A stretch of 64,000 nucleotides of DNA from CALCKU01 sp964607445. Lineage in GTDB: Bacteria > Pseudomonadota > Alphaproteobacteria > Caulobacterales > Maricaulaceae. The notes under the pieces were generated by a model that ran no database searches, was not told the origin of the DNA, and worked only from the letters and a program-made list of their open reading frames with translations. A program made the position numbers and the translations under genes. Positions 61,784-64,000 of the stretch are shown here, piece by piece. Within the stretch, counting starts at the first letter, position 1. The number at the start of each line of letters is the position of its first letter. The DNA is taken from the NCBI GenBank assembly GCA_964607445.1, contig CAZSKN010000013.1, forward strand, positions 1-64,000, read 5' to 3'.

Positions 61784-63961
61784 CTAGCAGTGTGGCGGAG
61801 TTTGTTTTCCGGGTCTGTAAATACAACGCGCAGAGGCTTCTATTTCGTCTCGTGTTAGTAAGGCTTTCCGCCATTTATGCGCGGCAAAAAGCGGGGCTTG
61901 ATCGGCATAGTGCGGCGAGGAGCTGTCGGATGTGGCCGCCCCGAATTGGTGAACAAGATCCGCCGTGATAGCCCCGCTTTCATCCCATTCGACAAGGGCA
62001 ATCCATGTATCGCCTGCAGCGGCTTTTAGGTAGCCGTCATCGCCCATTTCTGACGGATATATAGCGCGAAGCGTATCGGAGCCACCGCTAAGGGGGAGAT
62101 TGACATCACCCCGTATCAAACGGTTGACCTCGCCCCAAGCGACATCAATGCGCCCGTGATGGGTCATCAAATAGGTGACAGCCCTTTCAAAGGCATCTTC
62201 GGGTTTTGGCGCAGGAATACCTGTGTATTTTTCGGTGACTTTGTGAATGACCGTTAGCCCGCCCAAGGCGGCATAGGGGCTGTCCGCTTGCATGTGTAAA
62301 TCCCATTTCGCCAAATGTGCCGCCGCTTTTGCCAATTTGGGGGTTTGGCTCCAATCCTTTGCTAAAACGGCCTTTCGGACTTTGTCTGCTTTCGAGCCTT
62401 TCGCATAAGCAGTATCGAATTTAATCGCGAGCAAGGCCTCGCGGTCAAGGCGGGAATATTGTGGTAATAATTCCATCATGCGCAGGCTGCGCGAAGTCTG
62501 ATTGGTCTGTAGACCCATGGATTGGGGAAAGTCTTGCGCACGAAGATTATCTGGCCCGTCGGTGGAGGTAAATGGGGTGTTGTTGGAATTATAAATGACG
62601 CCGGAAACCGGATTGGTTAAGACCGGCACGTCAGAAAACGGACGATAAGCTGACCAAATAAGGTCGGAACGATCACCGGGCATATCGGCGTTCCAATTCC
62701 ATGTATTGTCCCGGGCCGGGTACTGACCATTATGAATCAGTGCGATATCCCCATATTTATCCGCGTAGATGTAATTTATACTGGGAAGGGCGTTCATCGA
62801 CATCGCCGCCATAAAACTCTCATAATCTGTACTATGATTAAGACGGTAATATTGTTCTAATTGCCGGATTTCGTTCATTCCGGCATAGCGTATAGCATAG
62901 CTTCCGTGTTTGGCTTCAATAACAGGGCCGTGTTTTGAGTGTAAAATTTTCCGTTTCACAGGAATGGCGAATGGGCCAAATAATCTGATCCGAAATTGGG
63001 CGTCTTGAGTTTCAAATTCCAACCATTTATCATCTAGCTTATATTGTGTTTTATTTTTAGGGTTGCGGTGTAATTTATAGATATCGGCGAGGTCTTGCTC
63101 ACTGACGGTATTGGCCCAACCCAAATGTTGATTAAAGCCATGCAAAATAATAGGGGTTCCGGCAAATAATCCGCCGGTGATATCCAGACCTTCTTCCGAT
63201 ATGAGATGGGCTTCCCACCACGTTACGGGGCCTTCCATGGGCTGATGGGAATTGAGGAGAAGCCGGGTTGTGCCGTCTCCTGAGCGTTGGGGCGCTACAG
63301 CTATGGCATTGGACCCGCGCTCTGGCGTATCTTTGGGCCCGACATGCCATGCTTTTTTCTCACCGCTCGGGTCCAGCGCAATTTGTGCCTGTCGTTCATC
63401 TCCAATAAGGTCGAGTAATGTTTTGTCAAATCCGTAAAAAAAGGGCGTTTTTAACATAAAGCCCGCGAGAACATCCTGTTCCCGAAATGGGGCTAATCCC
63501 GGCCAAATTTTAGCGGGCTGTTCCGATGCATAATGATTAAGTCCCGCGGCGTAAGCCCGCGCATAGGCTTTGATATCCTCGGGAACCTCACTTTCATAAC
63601 GGGCTTCTAATCTGTCCCATATACCAAACAATTTAACGAGATAGTCTGTGACGGCTGCGTCTTTGCCTTGATAGCGGGCGAGTACGCCGCGCGTCGCCGC
63701 TACACTGGCCATTAAGGTCTCAATGTCGTCTTCGGCATTGACATAGGCAACACCAAAAGCAACATCAGAATTACGCTTGCCGTAAATATGCGGAATTCCC
63801 CAATTATCGCGGATAACCTCAACGTCGTATAGGTGCGAAGATGCGCTCAATAGCCGAGCGGATGGATTTTTAGGCAATGGGTCCCATAGCCAGAGGCTTA
63901 AACCACATAGGGCTGCGATAGATAATAAACCAAGGAGGCGTCCCATTTTTCGCAATCGCAT
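61784..63961 (-). CDS. Penicillin acylase family protein (Ntn hydrolase)
   Basis: The 725-residue protein has an N-terminal signal or anchor helix (about 7-27), EVIRDNWGIPHIYGKRNSD at the start of the alpha chain, and RGSNAIAVAP, where Gly216-Ser217 is the expected autocleavage site with Ser217 as nucleophile of the beta chain. Relatives cleave beta-lactam amides or acyl-homoserine lactones. Acyl-homoserine lactone acylase activity is possible but cannot be told apart by eye. The 33 bases after its stop separate it from the convergent cytochrome gene. Confidence 0.9.
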   Translation of the reverse strand: MRLRKMGRLLGLLSIAALCGLSLWLWDPLPKNPSARLLSASSHLYDVEVIRDNWGIPHIYGKRNSDVAFGVAYVNAEDDIETLMASVAATRGVLARYQGKDAAVTDYLVKLFGIWDRLEARYESEVPEDIKAYARAYAAGLNHYASEQPAKIWPGLAPFREQDVLAGFMLKTPFFYGFDKTLLDLIGDERQAQIALDPSGEKKAWHVGPKDTPERGSNAIAVAPQRSGDGTTRLLLNSHQPMEGPVTWWEAHLISEEGLDITGGLFAGTPIILHGFNQHLGWANTVSEQDLADIYKLHRNPKNKTQYKLDDKWLEFETQDAQFRIRLFGPFAIPVKRKILHSKHGPVIEAKHGSYAIRYAGMNEIRQLEQYYRLNHSTDYESFMAAMSMNALPSINYIYADKYGDIALIHNGQYPARDNTWNWNADMPGDRSDLIWSAYRPFSDVPVLTNPVSGVIYNSNNTPFTSTDGPDNLRAQDFPQSMGLQTNQTSRSLRMMELLPQYSRLDREALLAIKFDTAYAKGSKADKVRKAVLAKDWSQTPKLAKAAAHLAKWDLHMQADSPYAALGGLTVIHKVTEKYTGIPAPKPEDAFERAVTYLMTHHGRIDVAWGEVNRLIRGDVNLPLSGGSDTLRAIYPSEMGDDGYLKAAAGDTWIALVEWDESGAITADLVHQFGAATSDSSSPHYADQAPLFAAHKWRKALLTRDEIEASARCIYRPGKQTPPHC

Positions 63962-64000
63962 GTCATCCCTATTATTGTTATCGTTATTGTATAACTCTAA

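Overview
The window looks like a chromosomal segment of a marine alphaproteobacterium. A Hyphomonadales/Maricaulales relative of the moderate-GC Hellea type is my best guess. The guess rests on gene content (a DUF1674 SDH assembly factor, an HNE_0200-type dihaem cytochrome paired with a beta-helix lipoprotein, a Tad-like vWA protein, DUF2007, RimK fused to a Zn-protease-like domain) and on base composition near half GC. No rRNA, tRNA or CRISPR array was seen. A run of 100 N at 33015-33114 shows that the assembly is a draft.

Region 1 (1-24.4 kb) is accessory. The left edge carries part of a TrbI/VirB10-like conjugation gene. Next comes a tightly packed nine-gene minus-strand operon (11650 to 462): a fatty-acid alpha-dioxygenase of the cyclooxygenase/peroxidase superfamily, a possible degenerate P450, an old-yellow-enzyme reductase with a 4Fe-4S motif, two RoxA-like dihaem cytochromes, an SGNH hydrolase, a papain-like peptidase fused to an alpha/beta hydrolase, and two related four-helix membrane proteins. 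A second minus-strand operon (21238 to 16809) repeats the theme with a third RoxA-like cytochrome, a second SGNH hydrolase and a trypsin-like peptidase. Between and beside them lie a membrane-anchored caspase-like protein split by a frameshift at an A9 run, a proline-rich lipoprotein, a membrane protein, a monohaem putative lipoprotein and a DUF2235 phospholipase-like protein with a LysM domain. I read the set as a candidate oxylipin (oxygenated fatty acid) pathway: acyl hydrolases release lipid, alpha-dioxygenase and RoxA-like enzymes oxygenate it, and the P450-like protein and OYE rework the product. This function is inferred; the family assignments of most members are firm.

Region 2 (24.5-40.5 kb) holds transport and catabolism: an NCS1 permease, hydantoinase/oxoprolinase and DUF917 operon; the two subunits of 3-oxoacid CoA-transferase; a TadG-like vWA protein; an FAD monooxygenase; the assembly gap; a TorF-type porin; an SDR plus 2-hydroxychromene-2-carboxylate isomerase pair behind a palindromic operator; an SdhAF4-like protein; two related secreted Val/Pro-rich proteins; and a BtuB-like TonB receptor under a cobalamin riboswitch.

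Region 3 (40.5-64 kb) is mostly core metabolism: a UDG-family protein, RimK, ETF-QO, a TPR lipoprotein, ispE, a WecA/MraY-family transferase, polyprenyl diphosphate synthase, DUF2007, glyQ, glyS, ppdK, a SleB-type cell wall hydrolase, suhB, efp, a DadA-like oxidoreductase, the beta-helix/dihaem cytochrome pair and a penicillin acylase family protein.
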